Below are positions 1 through 9,378 of a DNA stretch of 64,000 nt, piece after piece (the first letter of the stretch is position 1; every line of letters begins with the position of its first letter). The DNA is from Azoarcus sp. (GTDB taxonomy: Bacteria; Pseudomonadota; Gammaproteobacteria; Burkholderiales; Rhodocyclaceae). The translations under genes were made by a program, and so were the position numbers. Under the pieces are notes generated by a model. It had not been told where the DNA came from. It did not search any database and worked only from the letters and a program-made list of their open reading frames with translations. The DNA is taken from the NCBI GenBank assembly GCA_030656215.1, contig JAUSOD010000070.1, forward strand, positions 186,001 to 250,000, given 5' to 3'.

Positions 1-2729
1 GTCTTGAGCCCGCGCAGCCAGGCCAGCCGGTAGATCTCGTCGAGCTTGCGTCCGGACGGGGCAGCGAGGTAGAGGTTGAGCGACTGCGCCTGATCGATCC
101 ACTTCTGCCGGCGTGAGGCGGCTTCGATCAGCCACGTCGGGTCGATCTCGAACGCGGTGGCGTAGCGCGCCTTCAGTTCGGCCGGAATGCGGTCGATCGG
201 GCCGAGCATGCCGTCGAAGTACTTGAGGTCGGCCACCATGACTTCGTCCCACAGACCGAGCGCCTTGAGTTCGCGTGCGAGCCAGGCGTTGACCACGGTG
301 AACTCGCCCGACAGGTTGGATTTGACGTACAGGTTCTGGTAGTCGGGCTCGATCGAGGCCGACACCCCGATGATGTTGGAGATGGTCGCGGTCGGCGCGA
401 TCGCCACGCAGTTGGAGTTGCGCATGCCGTGCCGGGCGATGCGCTCGCGCAGCGGACCCCAGTCGAGCGCGGACGAGCGCTCGACCTCGACCAGCGCGCC
501 GCCTGCGTTGCCCTCGGCGCGCAGGCGGCCACGGCCCTCGGCGAGCAGCGCGATGCTGTCCTGCGGCAGGATGCCGCGATCCCACAGGCTGCCGCGGTAG
601 CTGGAATAGCGCCCGCGCTCCTCGGCGAGCTCGGTCGAGGCCCAGTAGGCGGCATGGCACACCGCTTCCATCGAGCGGTCGGCGAATTCGACTGCTGCAT
701 CGGAGGCGTAGGCCAGCCCCAGCACGTGCAGCGCATCGGAGAAGCCCATGATGCCCAGCCCCACCGGGCGGTGGCGGACGTTGGCGGTGCGTGCCTTGGG
801 GGTGGCGTAGAAGTTGATGTCGATCACGTTGTCGAGCATGCGCATCGCGCTGCGCACGGTGCGAATCAGCTTGTCGTGGTCGAACGTCCACCGCCCATCG
901 GCATCCTGCTTCAGGTGGGCGGGCAAGCTCACCGAGCCGAGGTTGCACACTGCGGTCTCGGTGTCGGAGGTGTTGAGGGTGATCTCGGTGCACAGGTTGG
1001 AGCTGTGCACCGCGCCGACATGCTGCTGCGGCGAGCGCAGGTTGCAGGCATCCTTGAACGTGATCCAGGGATGACCGGTCTCGAACAGCATGGTCAGCAT
1101 CTTGCGCCACAACTGCACCGCGGGCAGGGTCTTGAACAGGCGGATCTCGCCGCGTGCGGCGCGCGCTTCGTGGGCTGCGTAGGCGGCCTCGAAATCGCTG
1201 CCGAAGCGATCGTGCAGGTCGGGAACCTCGACCGGCGAGAACAGCGTCCATGGGGCGTTCTCCATTACCCGCTTCATGAACAGGTCCGGAATCCAGTTGG
1301 CGGTGTTCATGTCGTGGGTGCGGCGGCGCTCGTCGCCGGTGTTCTTGCGTAGTTCGAGGAATTCCTCGATGTCGAGGTGCCAGGTTTCCAGGTAGGCGCA
1401 CACCGCGCCCTTGCGCTTGCCGCCCTGGTTCACCGCCACCGCGGTGTCGTTGACCACCTTGAGGAAGGGAATCACGCCCTGGCTCTTGCCGTTGGTGCCC
1501 TTGATCCGGCTGCCGAGCGCGCGCACCGGGGTCCAGTCGTTGCCCAGGCCGCCAGCGTACTTCTGCAGCAGCGCGTTTTCCTTGATCGACTGGAAGATGC
1601 CCTCGAGCTCGTCGGCCACCGTGGTCAGGTAGCACGACGACAGCTGAGGGTGGCGGGTGCCGCTGTTGAACAGGGTCGGTGTGCTGCTCATGAAGTCGAA
1701 GGACGACAGCAGGCGATAGAACTCGATCGCGCGTGTCTCGCGATCGATCTCGTTGATGGCGAGGCCCATCGCCACCCGCATGAAGAAGGTCTGTGGCAGC
1801 TCGATGCGGGCCTCGTCGATGTGCAGGAAATAGCGGTCGTACAGGGTCTGCAGACCGAGATAGTCGAAGCGCAGGTCGGCGTTGGCGTCGAGCGCGGCAG
1901 CCAGGCGCGCGAGGTCGAATTCGGCCAGGCGCGGATCGAGCAGCTCGGCCTCGATGCCGCGCCGGATCGCCAGGGGGAAGTACTCGGCATAGCCGGCGGC
2001 CATGTCGGCCTGGGTGCATTCGCGGCCGAGCGTCTCGACCCGGATCGCCGCCAGCAGCAGGCGGGCGGCGACACGGCCGTAGTCCGGCTCGCGTTCGATC
2101 AGGGTGCGTGCAGCCAGCACCAGCGACTGACGTACCGCGCTAAGCGGCACGCCGTCGTAGAGGTTGGCGAGGGTATGTTCGAGGACCGTCTCGGGACTGA
2201 CCTCGGTGAGCCCGGCGCAGGCCTCGCGGCAGTTGGCGAGCAGGGCGGCGCGGTCCAGTGGCCGGCGCTGGTTGCCGTCGGTGACATGCAGCACCGGTTC
2301 GCCCTCGGCTGCGCTTTGCGCGGCCTTCCGGGACGCGCGTTCGGCGCTGCGGCGTTCGCGATAGAGCACGTAGGCGCGGGCGACATCATGTTCGCCTGAA
2401 CGCATCAGGGCGAGCTCGACCTGATCCTGGATGTCTTCAATGTGGAGCATGCCGCCATCGGGCAGGCGGCGGGTCAGGGCCTGGACCACGGTGCCGGTGA
2501 GGTGGGCGACGAGATCTCGGCTGCGAGCGGACTCGGCGCCCTGGCGACCCTCGACGGCGAGGAAGGCCTTGCTCATCGCGGTCCTGATCTTGCCCGGGTC
2601 GAAAGCGACCACCGCGCCGTTGCGGCGGATGACCTGCACCCCCGCGAGCGCGAAGATGACGTGATCCATATCCAGATGTCGGGTGGCAGGCTGAATGGTC
2701 TGCTTGTTGGTGTCTGCTGCGATACTCAT
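1..2729 (-). CDS. nrdA: Ribonucleoside-diphosphate reductase, class I large subunit NrdA (3' end outside window)
   Basis: Large (alpha) subunit of the oxygen-dependent ribonucleotide reductase, which reduces ribonucleotides to deoxyribonucleotides using a radical supplied by NrdB. The frame is open from an ATG at 2729 to the left edge, giving 909 codons with no stop. An N-terminal ATP-cone (allosteric activity domain, roughly residues 30-120) is followed by the catalytic barrel. The active-site Cys lies in TRHPQLSSCYLT (about C366). The radical-site triad lies in SSNLCTE (about N578, C580, E582). The 214-residue spacing between C366 and C580 equals that of E. coli NrdA (C225 to C439). SNLCTE argues for class I rather than the B12-dependent class II enzyme. 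The gene follows a cobalamin riboswitch. NrdB is not in the window and would be expected further left. Confidence 0.95.
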   Translation of the reverse strand, partial: MSIAADTNKQTIQPATRHLDMDHVIFALAGVQVIRRNGAVVAFDPGKIRTAMSKAFLAVEGRQGAESARSRDLVAHLTGTVVQALTRRLPDGGMLHIEDIQDQVELALMRSGEHDVARAYVLYRERRSAERASRKAAQSAAEGEPVLHVTDGNQRRPLDRAALLANCREACAGLTEVSPETVLEHTLANLYDGVPLSAVRQSLVLAARTLIEREPDYGRVAARLLLAAIRVETLGRECTQADMAAGYAEYFPLAIRRGIEAELLDPRLAEFDLARLAAALDANADLRFDYLGLQTLYDRYFLHIDEARIELPQTFFMRVAMGLAINEIDRETRAIEFYRLLSSFDFMSSTPTLFNSGTRHPQLSSCYLTTVADELEGIFQSIKENALLQKYAGGLGNDWTPVRALGSRIKGTNGKSQGVIPFLKVVNDTAVAVNQGGKRKGAVCAYLETWHLDIEEFLELRKNTGDERRRTHDMNTANWIPDLFMKRVMENAPWTLFSPVEVPDLHDRFGSDFEAAYAAHEARAARGEIRLFKTLPAVQLWRKMLTMLFETGHPWITFKDACNLRSPQQHVGAVHSSNLCTEITLNTSDTETAVCNLGSVSLPAHLKQDADGRWTFDHDKLIRTVRSAMRMLDNVIDINFYATPKARTANVRHRPVGLGIMGFSDALHVLGLAYASDAAVEFADRSMEAVCHAAYWASTELAEERGRYSSYRGSLWDRGILPQDSIALLAEGRGRLRAEGNAGGALVEVERSSALDWGPLRERIARHGMRNSNCVAIAPTATISNIIGVSASIEPDYQNLYVKSNLSGEFTVVNAWLARELKALGLWDEVMVADLKYFDGMLGPIDRIPAELKARYATAFEIDPTWLIEAASRRQKWIDQAQSLNLYLAAPSGRKLDEIYRLAWLRGLK

Positions 2730-2879
2730 CGAAGGTCCCCGTCGAGTCGTGGGGGTGGATGAGCCTGCAGTGAAGACCGCGGCCGGGCACATGACGACCA
2801 GAGGGCAGGAAGCCATCGGGACAGCGCGCAGGCAAGGGCGCTCCACTGGGAACACCCCGCCCCGGTTGAAGGAAAATAT

Positions 2880-3064
2880 GCGCTGGCAGGTCTCCTGGCT
2901 TGCGGGTCAAGGTCCTGCACGCGCCTTCCCGGGGGTAATTTCCCAGTGGCATCGTGCCGTGCGGGACTCGCCGACAACAGTTGCGGGGGCAGCTCCGGCT
3001 TCGGATGACATGCAATCATCCTTACCGGATTCCCTCTTGCGTTCCCTTCTCGGGAAACCAGCGC
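2880..3064 (-). ncRNA. Cobalamin (B12) riboswitch in the nrdA leader
   Basis: Read on the minus strand, this segment carries the conserved blocks of a cobalamin riboswitch in the right order: AGGGAATCCGGT near the 5' end, CCCCGCAACTG in the middle, the B12-box motif GCCACTGGGAA, then GGGAAGG and the closing CCAGGAGACCTGCC. It ends about 150 nt before the nrdA start codon. In the known family, cobalamin binding shuts down the downstream gene. Here it would repress the B12-independent reductase when B12 is present. Boundaries are set by eye. Confidence 0.93.
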
Positions 3065-3452
3065 TAGCGGCAGTGTAGTGTCTCGAGCCAGGTGCGGGCA
3101 AGCTCAACCTACCATTGGTGCCTTTGTTTTTGATTGAATATACTAAATGCGGTATCTGCACGCGCCAGCTAGTGAGGAAGGCAGGTTCCTCCCGGTCTTG
3201 GGCAGGATCGATCCGCGAGCGCCACAACTCGATCTCGAGAGGGCACGATCGGGATATCGTCCGTGTCATGCTCAATGGTTCCGGCGATACGGCCATTCGT
3301 GCCGCTGGCGATGACGTGCGCTTGCACGGAACCTTTATCGGCGCTTTTTTGTCGAGTTCAGACACCCCGTGATCGCGAGGCAGGGGCGCCGGACCTGCCG
3401 TCTGCCTGAACGTGGCGTTCCGATTGCCGTCCTCTGCCCGCAGGTGCCACCC
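3065..3452. other. Intergenic region between nrdA leader and yyaL-like gene
   Basis: About 390 bp between two divergent transcripts. It should hold the minus-strand nrdA promoter, and an AT-rich patch at about 3118-3150 is the likeliest place. It should also hold the plus-strand promoter of the thioredoxin-domain gene. I found no convincing pair of NrdR boxes, no RNA gene and no ORF with believable coding character. Confidence 0.5.
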
Positions 3453-5492
3453 ATGCCCAACCGACTTGGTTCAGAAACCTCCCCTTATCTGCAGCAGCAT
3501 GCAGACAATCCGGTCGATTGGTGGCCCTGGTGCGCGGAGGCACTTGCGCTTGCGCACCGGCTCGATCGTCCGATCCTGTTGTCCATCGGCTACTCTGCCT
3601 GTCACTGGTGCCACGTGATGGCGCACGAGTCCTTCGAGGACGAGGCGGTCGCTGCCCTGATGAACCGCTTGTTCATCAACATCAAGGTCGACCGCGAGGA
3701 GCGACCCGACCTCGACCAGATCTACCAGAGTGCCCATCAGATGCTCGCGCAGCGCAGTGGTGGCTGGCCGCTCACGATGTTTCTCACGCCCGACGGCACG
3801 CCTTTTTTTGGCGGCACCTATTTTCCCACTACCTCACGCTATCGCCTGCCCGGCTTTGGCGAGGTCTTGCAGCGGATCGCAGAAGCCTTCGCCACCAAGC
3901 GGCAGGCGATCGAGGACCAGAATGCCGTATTGCGTGCCGCGCTCGGCCGCGCTGCCGGCGTGGGAGGCGGTGGGCACCATTCCGACTTCGGTCCGCAGCC
4001 GCCCGCCGCACTGCGCCAGATGTTGGGGGCAGGGTTTGATGCGCGCTTTGGTGGCTTCGGGATGGCGCCGAAATTTCCCCATCCTACCGATCTCGAGTTC
4101 CTGCTCCGGCGCTATCGCAGCACTGGCGACGGAGAAGCGCGCGACATGGCATTGCTCACCCTGCAACGGATGGCCGAAGGGGGGCTGTACGACCAGCTTG
4201 GTGGAGGCTTCTACCGCTACAGCACCGACGAGCGCTGGCTGATTCCTCATTTCGAGAAAATGCTCTACGACAATGGCCCCCTGCTCGGATTGTATGTCGA
4301 CGCCTGGCAGCTTGACGGCAATCCCCTGTTCGGCGGCGTGGTCGAGGATACCGCCGGCTGGGTGATGCGCGAGATGCAGGCACCCGAAGGTGGTTATTAC
4401 AGCGCCCTCGACGCTGATGCCGAGGGGGAGGAGGGGCGCTTCTATGTCTGGGACCGCGACGAGCTCAGTGCCTGCCTGGCGCCGGATGTCTATGCCGTTG
4501 TCGAGCGTCACTACGGCCTCGACGCGCCGCCCAACTTCGAAGGCCGCCGCTGGCATCTCGCGGTCGTCCGCCCGCTCGATGTGGTGGCCCGCGAGCTCTG
4601 TATGGCGCCGGAAGATGCGTTCGCAAGCATGGACGAGGCGCGTGGCCGTCTGCTTGCGCTGCGTGGCGCACGGGTGCCGCCCGCTCTCGACCACAAGATC
4701 CTGACCAGCTGGAATGCGCTGATGATCGCCGCCATGATGCGCGCCGCACGCGTGTTCGGTCGCCCCGACTGGCACGCTTCGGCGCGGCGCGCGTTGACCT
4801 TCATCCGCAGCTATTTGTGGAGCGATGGCCGGCTGCTGGCCACCAGTGCCGGCGGGCCGGGACGGCTCAATGCCTACCTCGACGATCATGCCTTCCTGAT
4901 CGAGGCCCTGATCGAGAGCCTGCAGACCCGCTTCGAATCAGAGGACCTGGCGTTTGCTGAAGAGTTGGCCGACGCCCTGCTCGACTGCTTCGAGGACCGC
5001 GACGCGGGCGGATTCTTCTTTACCCGGCACGATCACGAGGCCCTGATTCAGCGTCCCAAGCCGATTCACGACAGCCCCACGGCCTCTGGGAATGGCGCGG
5101 CTGCGCGCGTCCTCACCCGTCTCGGTCACATGACGGGAGAAACCCGCTACCTGGCCGCGGCGGAGCGGTGTCTGCAGGCCTTCTACGGGGTGCTGGGCAG
5201 CAAACCCGGTGGCTGCGCCAGCCTCATCATGGCCCTGGAGGAGCAACTGGTGCCGCCGACGCTGATCGTGTTGCGCGGGCCGGCGGACGAACTTGAGCAC
5301 TGGCAACGCCGGCTCGCCGCACTGCATCTGCCAGACGCCCTGGTGTTCGCGATCCCTCCCGGCGAGCAGCAGCTCCCGCCCGTGCTCGACAAATCGTATT
5401 CCGGTCGGACGTGTGCCTGGGTGTGCAGCGGGACGACCTGTCTTGAGCCGCAGTACTCGCTCGACGAACTGGTGATGCTGCTCGCGCGCTAG
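3453..5492 (+). CDS. Thioredoxin-domain protein of the YyaL/DUF255 (SSP411) family
   Basis: A 679-residue cytosolic protein, the normal length for the family. The N-terminus ([24 protein letters not shown]) and the thioredoxin-like motif SACHWCHVM (CxxC, about residues 50-58) are hallmarks of DUF255. An alpha/alpha-barrel region resembling N-acylglucosamine 2-epimerases follows. The exact reaction is not established for this family. ATG 3453 was chosen because family members begin at MxNRL; the upstream extension in the same frame has no family resemblance. It faces the YeeE-type gene tail to tail with an 11 bp gap. Confidence 0.88.
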   Translation: MPNRLGSETSPYLQQHADNPVDWWPWCAEALALAHRLDRPILLSIGYSACHWCHVMAHESFEDEAVAALMNRLFINIKVDREERPDLDQIYQSAHQMLAQRSGGWPLTMFLTPDGTPFFGGTYFPTTSRYRLPGFGEVLQRIAEAFATKRQAIEDQNAVLRAALGRAAGVGGGGHHSDFGPQPPAALRQMLGAGFDARFGGFGMAPKFPHPTDLEFLLRRYRSTGDGEARDMALLTLQRMAEGGLYDQLGGGFYRYSTDERWLIPHFEKMLYDNGPLLGLYVDAWQLDGNPLFGGVVEDTAGWVMREMQAPEGGYYSALDADAEGEEGRFYVWDRDELSACLAPDVYAVVERHYGLDAPPNFEGRRWHLAVVRPLDVVARELCMAPEDAFASMDEARGRLLALRGARVPPALDHKILTSWNALMIAAMMRAARVFGRPDWHASARRALTFIRSYLWSDGRLLATSAGGPGRLNAYLDDHAFLIEALIESLQTRFESEDLAFAEELADALLDCFEDRDAGGFFFTRHDHEALIQRPKPIHDSPTASGNGAAARVLTRLGHMTGETRYLAAAERCLQAFYGVLGSKPGGCASLIMALEEQLVPPTLIVLRGPADELEHWQRRLAALHLPDALVFAIPPGEQQLPPVLDKSYSGRTCAWVCSGTTCLEPQYSLDELVMLLAR

Positions 5493-5503
5493 GCCAGGCG
5501 TAA

Positions 5504-6613
5504 TCAGCCTTCGCGCATCATCAGCCAGTACTGGATCTTCATCGTTGCCGCGGCGCCGGCGATGATCGCCGCTGTGGTGAGGATGGAGCCAAGCGCCAGC
5601 GTAGAAAAGCCGGTGATGCCTTGGCCGATGGTGCAGCCGAAGGCGGTGACGCCACCAAAACCCATCAACACTGCGCCGACGATGTGGCGAATCAGGTCAT
5701 CCGGGTCACGAAATCCCTCGAGGCGGAAGCCCTTGCTGAACAGGGCGTAAAGCGCCGAGCCCACGATCACGCCCAGTGCGCTGGCGATGCCGAAGGTAAG
5801 CACCCGGCTGCTGTCGCTCCACAACATCAGCAGTTCCAGCGTGTACGCCACCGGGGCGACGAAGGTAAGCGATTCGGCGCGGCCGCTGTTGGTGCCGATG
5901 AAGGCCTCCTCAAGCGTTTCCGGGTGTTCGGCGACAAAACCGAGGTGACCGGATACATACCAGCCGACAAGCGTAAGACTGCCGATAACGATGCCGCCGA
6001 TCAGAACGTCGCTGCGCCAGGCCTCGCGGCTTGAGAGTGCGGCCACCAGCAGACCGCCGCCGATTACGGTTGCCGCGGCTAGTAGCGCGGTTTCGGGCGC
6101 CATGCCTGCACTGGCGATGAAGGACGGGATGTCCTGGCCATGTGGCAGTTCGATGGCGACAGAGTCGAGAAAGCGCACCCGCCACACCCCGAACAGGCCA
6201 CGCATCGTCATGTAGGCGCCGATACCGAGAAAAACGAACACCACCAGCGACTTGAGATTGCCGCCACCGATCCGGATCAGCGTCTTGCTGCCACAGCCGG
6301 ACGCAAGCGTCATGCCGATGCCAAAGCAGGTGCCGCCGACAATGCTCGACAACCAGATCAGCTTGCTGCCGGTATAGATCGACTTCGAGACATCGAACAG
6401 CCCGGTCAGGCCCAGCACCGCGGTGCCTAGCACGGCAACCGCGATGGCGAGCATCCACATGCGCATGCGACTCCAGTCGCCCATATTGACGATGTCGGAT
6501 ACCGCGCCCAGGGTACAGAAATTGGTTTTGTTACCGACGAAACCGAACACGATACCGATCGCGAAGGCGAGCGAGGTGATGGTGGTGGCGGCGACCAGGG
6601 GTTCTTCCATCAT
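5504..6613 (-). CDS. YeeE/YedE family sulfur-compound transporter
   Basis: A 369-residue, highly hydrophobic inner-membrane protein with about ten membrane segments. Family members such as YeeE import thiosulfate through a path lined by conserved cysteines. The matching motifs are visible: NKTNFCTLG near residue 32, ASGCGSKTLIR in the first third and FGCTIGQGITG near the C-terminus. No partner TsuB/TusA-type gene is adjacent, so the substrate (thiosulfate or another reduced sulfur compound) is inferred from family only. Two adjacent ATG codons open the frame, and either could be the start. Confidence 0.85.
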   Translation of the reverse strand: MMEEPLVAATTITSLAFAIGIVFGFVGNKTNFCTLGAVSDIVNMGDWSRMRMWMLAIAVAVLGTAVLGLTGLFDVSKSIYTGSKLIWLSSIVGGTCFGIGMTLASGCGSKTLIRIGGGNLKSLVVFVFLGIGAYMTMRGLFGVWRVRFLDSVAIELPHGQDIPSFIASAGMAPETALLAAATVIGGGLLVAALSSREAWRSDVLIGGIVIGSLTLVGWYVSGHLGFVAEHPETLEEAFIGTNSGRAESLTFVAPVAYTLELLMLWSDSSRVLTFGIASALGVIVGSALYALFSKGFRLEGFRDPDDLIRHIVGAVLMGFGGVTAFGCTIGQGITGFSTLALGSILTTAAIIAGAAATMKIQYWLMMREG

Positions 6614-6653
6614 GCGGGGTCCGGAGCAGGGCGAGCCGTGATTCTATTGGAAA

Positions 6654-7346
6654 TCAGCTGGTTCGGTATTGGTAGGGGGTGGGGTCGGGGAGGCCCGCCG
6701 CTTCGAAGCCGGCCCGGCGCAGGCGGCAGGCGTCGCACAGACCGCAGGCGCGACCGCTGTCGTCGGCCTGGTAGCACGACACTGTCAGGCTGTAGTCGAC
6801 ACCGAGCGCGGCGCCGCGGCGGATGATGTCGGCCTTGGAAAGATCGATGAGCGGAGCATGGATGCGCAGACCGTGGCCTTCGACGCCCGCTTTGGTAGCC
6901 AGGTTGGCCATGGTCTGGAAGGCATCGATGAAGGCAGGGCGGCAGTCGGGGTAGCCGGAGTAGTCCACCGCGTTGACCCCGACAAAGATGTCGCGCGCCT
7001 CCAGTACTTCGGCCCAGGCCATCGCGATCGACAACATCACGGTATTGCGGGCGGGAACATAGGTGACCGGGATGCCCTTGGTGTCTCCGCCTTCCGGTAC
7101 CGCAATACCCGGGTCGGTCAGTGCCGAGCCGCCGAACTGGCCCAGCTCGACCCGCGCCAGACGATGTTCCTGCGCACCGAGGGCCTCGGCGACGCGTTTG
7201 GATGCGGTCAGCTCGGCGACGTGGCGCTGGCCATAGGCGACCGACAGAGCATAGGTTTCGAAGCCCGCGTCGCGCGCGATGGCGAGGCAGGTTGCGGAGT
7301 CGAGGCCGCCCGAGAGCAGGACGACGGCACGGGGCGTGGTAGTCAT
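6654..7346 (-). CDS. queC: 7-cyano-7-deazaguanine synthase QueC
   Basis: Converts 7-carboxy-7-deazaguanine, ATP and ammonia to preQ0 in queuosine biosynthesis. The protein has 230 residues, typical for QueC. The PP-loop nucleotide-binding motif SGGLDS is at residues 12-17. The C-terminal zinc site is the cysteine set in [24 protein letters not shown] 7346 was preferred over an in-frame upstream start because the extension is low-complexity and the PP-loop normally begins within the first 10-15 residues. It lies 82 bp behind queE in the same operon. Confidence 0.95.
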   Translation of the reverse strand: MTTTPRAVVLLSGGLDSATCLAIARDAGFETYALSVAYGQRHVAELTASKRVAEALGAQEHRLARVELGQFGGSALTDPGIAVPEGGDTKGIPVTYVPARNTVMLSIAMAWAEVLEARDIFVGVNAVDYSGYPDCRPAFIDAFQTMANLATKAGVEGHGLRIHAPLIDLSKADIIRRGAALGVDYSLTVSCYQADDSGRACGLCDACRLRRAGFEAAGLPDPTPYQYRTS

Positions 7347-7428
7347 GGACAGGGTTCCGAAAAGGCTGGGTGGTGCTGGTGATGCAATACCGGATTGTGA
7401 ACGATGAGGGCAGGAACCGGGGGCGGGA

Positions 7429-8097
7429 TCAGCGGCCGCGTGCATCGTCCCACAGGAGTTTGTGGAGCTGCAGCTGGAACCTTACCGGCAGGCGATCACG
7501 CACGATCCACTCGGCGAGCCGCGCGGGATCGAGTTCGCCAGCGACCGGCGACAGCAGCACGGTGCAGCGTCGGGCAAGCTGGTGATCGGCGATTTGCTGG
7601 CTGGCCCAGACGTAGTCGGCTTCGTCGGCGAGCACGATCTTGACCTCGTCGGCTGCGTTGAGCAGGGCGATGTTCTCGTATCGATTCTTTGCCACTTCAC
7701 CCGACCCGGGGGCCTTGAGATCCATGATGCGCGACACGCGCGGGTCGACCGCGCCGATGTCGAGCGCGCCGCTGGTTTCGAGCGAAACGGAATAGCCGGC
7801 GTCGCACAACGCGTTCAGCAGCGGCAAACAGGCCTTCTGCGCCAGCGGCTCGCCGCCGGTCACACACACCGTGGGCAGGCCGTGACGGGCGACTTCGTCG
7901 AGCACCGCTTGCAGGGTGACCGATTCGCCGCCCTGAAAGGCGTAGGCGGTATCACACCAGGTGCAACGCAGCGGGCAGCCGGTCAGGCGGACGAACACGG
8001 TTGGCAGGCCGACTCGGGTGGATTCGCCCTGCAGGGAGGCAAAGATCTCGGTGAGCCGCAGTTTCACGGCTCGATCAAGGGTTTGCACTGCCACCAT
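7429..8097 (-). CDS. queE: 7-carboxy-7-deazaguanine synthase QueE
   Basis: Radical-SAM enzyme that contracts the ring of 6-carboxytetrahydropterin to form 7-carboxy-7-deazaguanine, the step before QueC. It has 222 residues. The substrate motif LQGES near the N-terminus and the iron-sulfur motif [12 protein letters not shown] are clear. The CxxxCxxC spacing is shortened, as in some Proteobacterial QueE proteins. Tandem queE-queC at the tail of a tol-pal operon is a familiar arrangement. It starts only 3 bp after the cpoB stop. Confidence 0.94.
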   Translation of the reverse strand: MVAVQTLDRAVKLRLTEIFASLQGESTRVGLPTVFVRLTGCPLRCTWCDTAYAFQGGESVTLQAVLDEVARHGLPTVCVTGGEPLAQKACLPLLNALCDAGYSVSLETSGALDIGAVDPRVSRIMDLKAPGSGEVAKNRYENIALLNAADEVKIVLADEADYVWASQQIADHQLARRCTVLLSPVAGELDPARLAEWIVRDRLPVRFQLQLHKLLWDDARGR

Positions 8098-8100
8098 CGT

Positions 8101-8814
8101 TCAGGGCTTGGCCAGGCGCTGCTTTGCAGCCTGGGCCGCATTGGACGTCGGATAGCGTTCGATCAGGGACTGCAAGGTGCGCTGGGCCGTTCTGGCGTCG
8201 CCCATGGCCTGCTGGCTGTTCGCCAGTCCGAGCATGGCGTCGGGGGCGACGACGTCGTTGGGCCACTTGCCGAGGACGGTATTGAAGTGACGGCCGGCCG
8301 AGGCGACTTCCTTGGCCTGCAGCGCGGCATTGCCGGCCCAGAAATAGGCGCCCGGGGTACTGCCGCTATCGGGGTACTGGGTGATGAAGCTCTCAAAGGC
8401 GGTCAGGGCTTCGCGGGCCTTGCCGTCCTTGAGCAGGTTTAGCGCGGCCTCATAGGCGGCGGTTTCGGCCGCCGGGTCGGCGCTGATTTGCGCCGCGGGG
8501 GGGGCAGCAGTCTCGAGCTGGCGCATGCGGGTATCGAGATCGACATAGAAATCACGCTGGCGCTGCTTGAGGGTTTCGACCTCGTTCAGCAGTACTTCGA
8601 GCTGACCGCGCAGGCGAGCGACTTCGCCGCGCAGTTGCTCGTTCTGGTTGGCCAGCTCGAGTTGTCCGCGATTGGACGTCTCGAGCCGGTTCTCCAGCTC
8701 CTGCCTCAGGTTGATGACCTGTTGACGGGCCTCCGTATCATCGAACAGACCCGCTTGCGCGGGCCCGGCCAGTGACAATGCGGCAAGCGCCGCCAGTGGC
8801 AGGAGTCGTTTCAT
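8101..8814 (-). CDS. cpoB: Tol-Pal coordination protein CpoB (YbgF)
   Basis: Periplasmic protein that links the Tol-Pal machine to septal peptidoglycan synthesis. It has 237 residues. A signal peptide ends near AGPAQA. An N-terminal coiled coil (about residues 30-105, rich in Leu, Gln and Glu) drives trimerisation. The C-terminal half holds tetratricopeptide repeats (YEAALNLLKDGKAREALTAF, then QYPDSGSTPGAYFWAGNA). Its ATG overlaps the pal stop by one base (TGATG), implying translational coupling. Confidence 0.94.
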   Translation of the reverse strand: MKRLLPLAALAALSLAGPAQAGLFDDTEARQQVINLRQELENRLETSNRGQLELANQNEQLRGEVARLRGQLEVLLNEVETLKQRQRDFYVDLDTRMRQLETAAPPAAQISADPAAETAAYEAALNLLKDGKAREALTAFESFITQYPDSGSTPGAYFWAGNAALQAKEVASAGRHFNTVLGKWPNDVVAPDAMLGLANSQQAMGDARTAQRTLQSLIERYPTSNAAQAAKQRLAKP

Positions 8815-9335
8815 CAGAACTCACCCGAGTACAGGATGTCGCTGCGGCGATTCTCGGCGTAGCAAGCTTCGGATGCGTCGGTGCAACGGGGCTTTTCTTC
8901 GCCGAGGCTGACGGACTCGATCTGCACTTCCTTGGCGCCCAGCAGGCTCAGGGCCTGACGGACGGAGTCGGCACGCTTCTGGCCGAGGGCAAGGTTGTAC
9001 TCACGGCTACCGCGTTCGTCCGTATTGCCCTGGACGAGCACCTTCATCTGCGGGTTCTGCACCAGGAAACGGGCGTGGGCTTCGATCAGCGGCTTGGCTT
9101 CGGCCTTGATGATGAAGCTGTCGTAGTCGAAGAACACGCTGCGTTTGGACAGGATGTTGTTCGGGTCGGTCAGCGCGGCGATGCCGGTACCGGACATGCC
9201 GGGGGCAGTCACGGTGGCAACGCCGGCACCAGCGCCGGTACGGTCTTCGACCTTGGCGCCGGTGGCATCGGTGCCGGTGCTCGAGCAAGCGGCAAGCAGG
9301 ACAGACAAAAGAGCGGGCAGCAGCAGTTTGTTCAT
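8814..9335 (-). CDS. pal: Peptidoglycan-associated lipoprotein Pal
   Basis: Outer-membrane lipoprotein that binds peptidoglycan through an OmpA-like domain and joins TolB in outer-membrane constriction. It has 173 residues. The lipobox LLAAC ends the signal peptide. The C-terminal domain contains NTDERGSREYNLALGQKRA, the OmpA/Pal peptidoglycan-binding signature. ATG 9335 was chosen because it places the signal peptide at the N-terminus; an in-frame upstream start adds 27 residues that break it. Confidence 0.96.
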   Translation of the reverse strand: MNKLLLPALLSVLLAACSSTGTDATGAKVEDRTGAGAGVATVTAPGMSGTGIAALTDPNNILSKRSVFFDYDSFIIKAEAKPLIEAHARFLVQNPQMKVLVQGNTDERGSREYNLALGQKRADSVRQALSLLGAKEVQIESVSLGEEKPRCTDASEACYAENRRSDILYSGEF

Positions 9336-9378
9336 GGATGTATCTCCAGTTTTGATTGTGAAGCGGACAGCATAGGAA

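Noticed and set aside
429-2399. Long plus-strand frames antisense to nrdA
   Set aside because: High GC opens many frames; the minus strand encodes a complete catalytic NrdA pattern, so these are shadows.
3118-3150. Possible NrdR box in the AT-rich patch upstream of nrdA
   Set aside because: Only part of the NrdR consensus could be matched and no second box at the expected spacing was seen.
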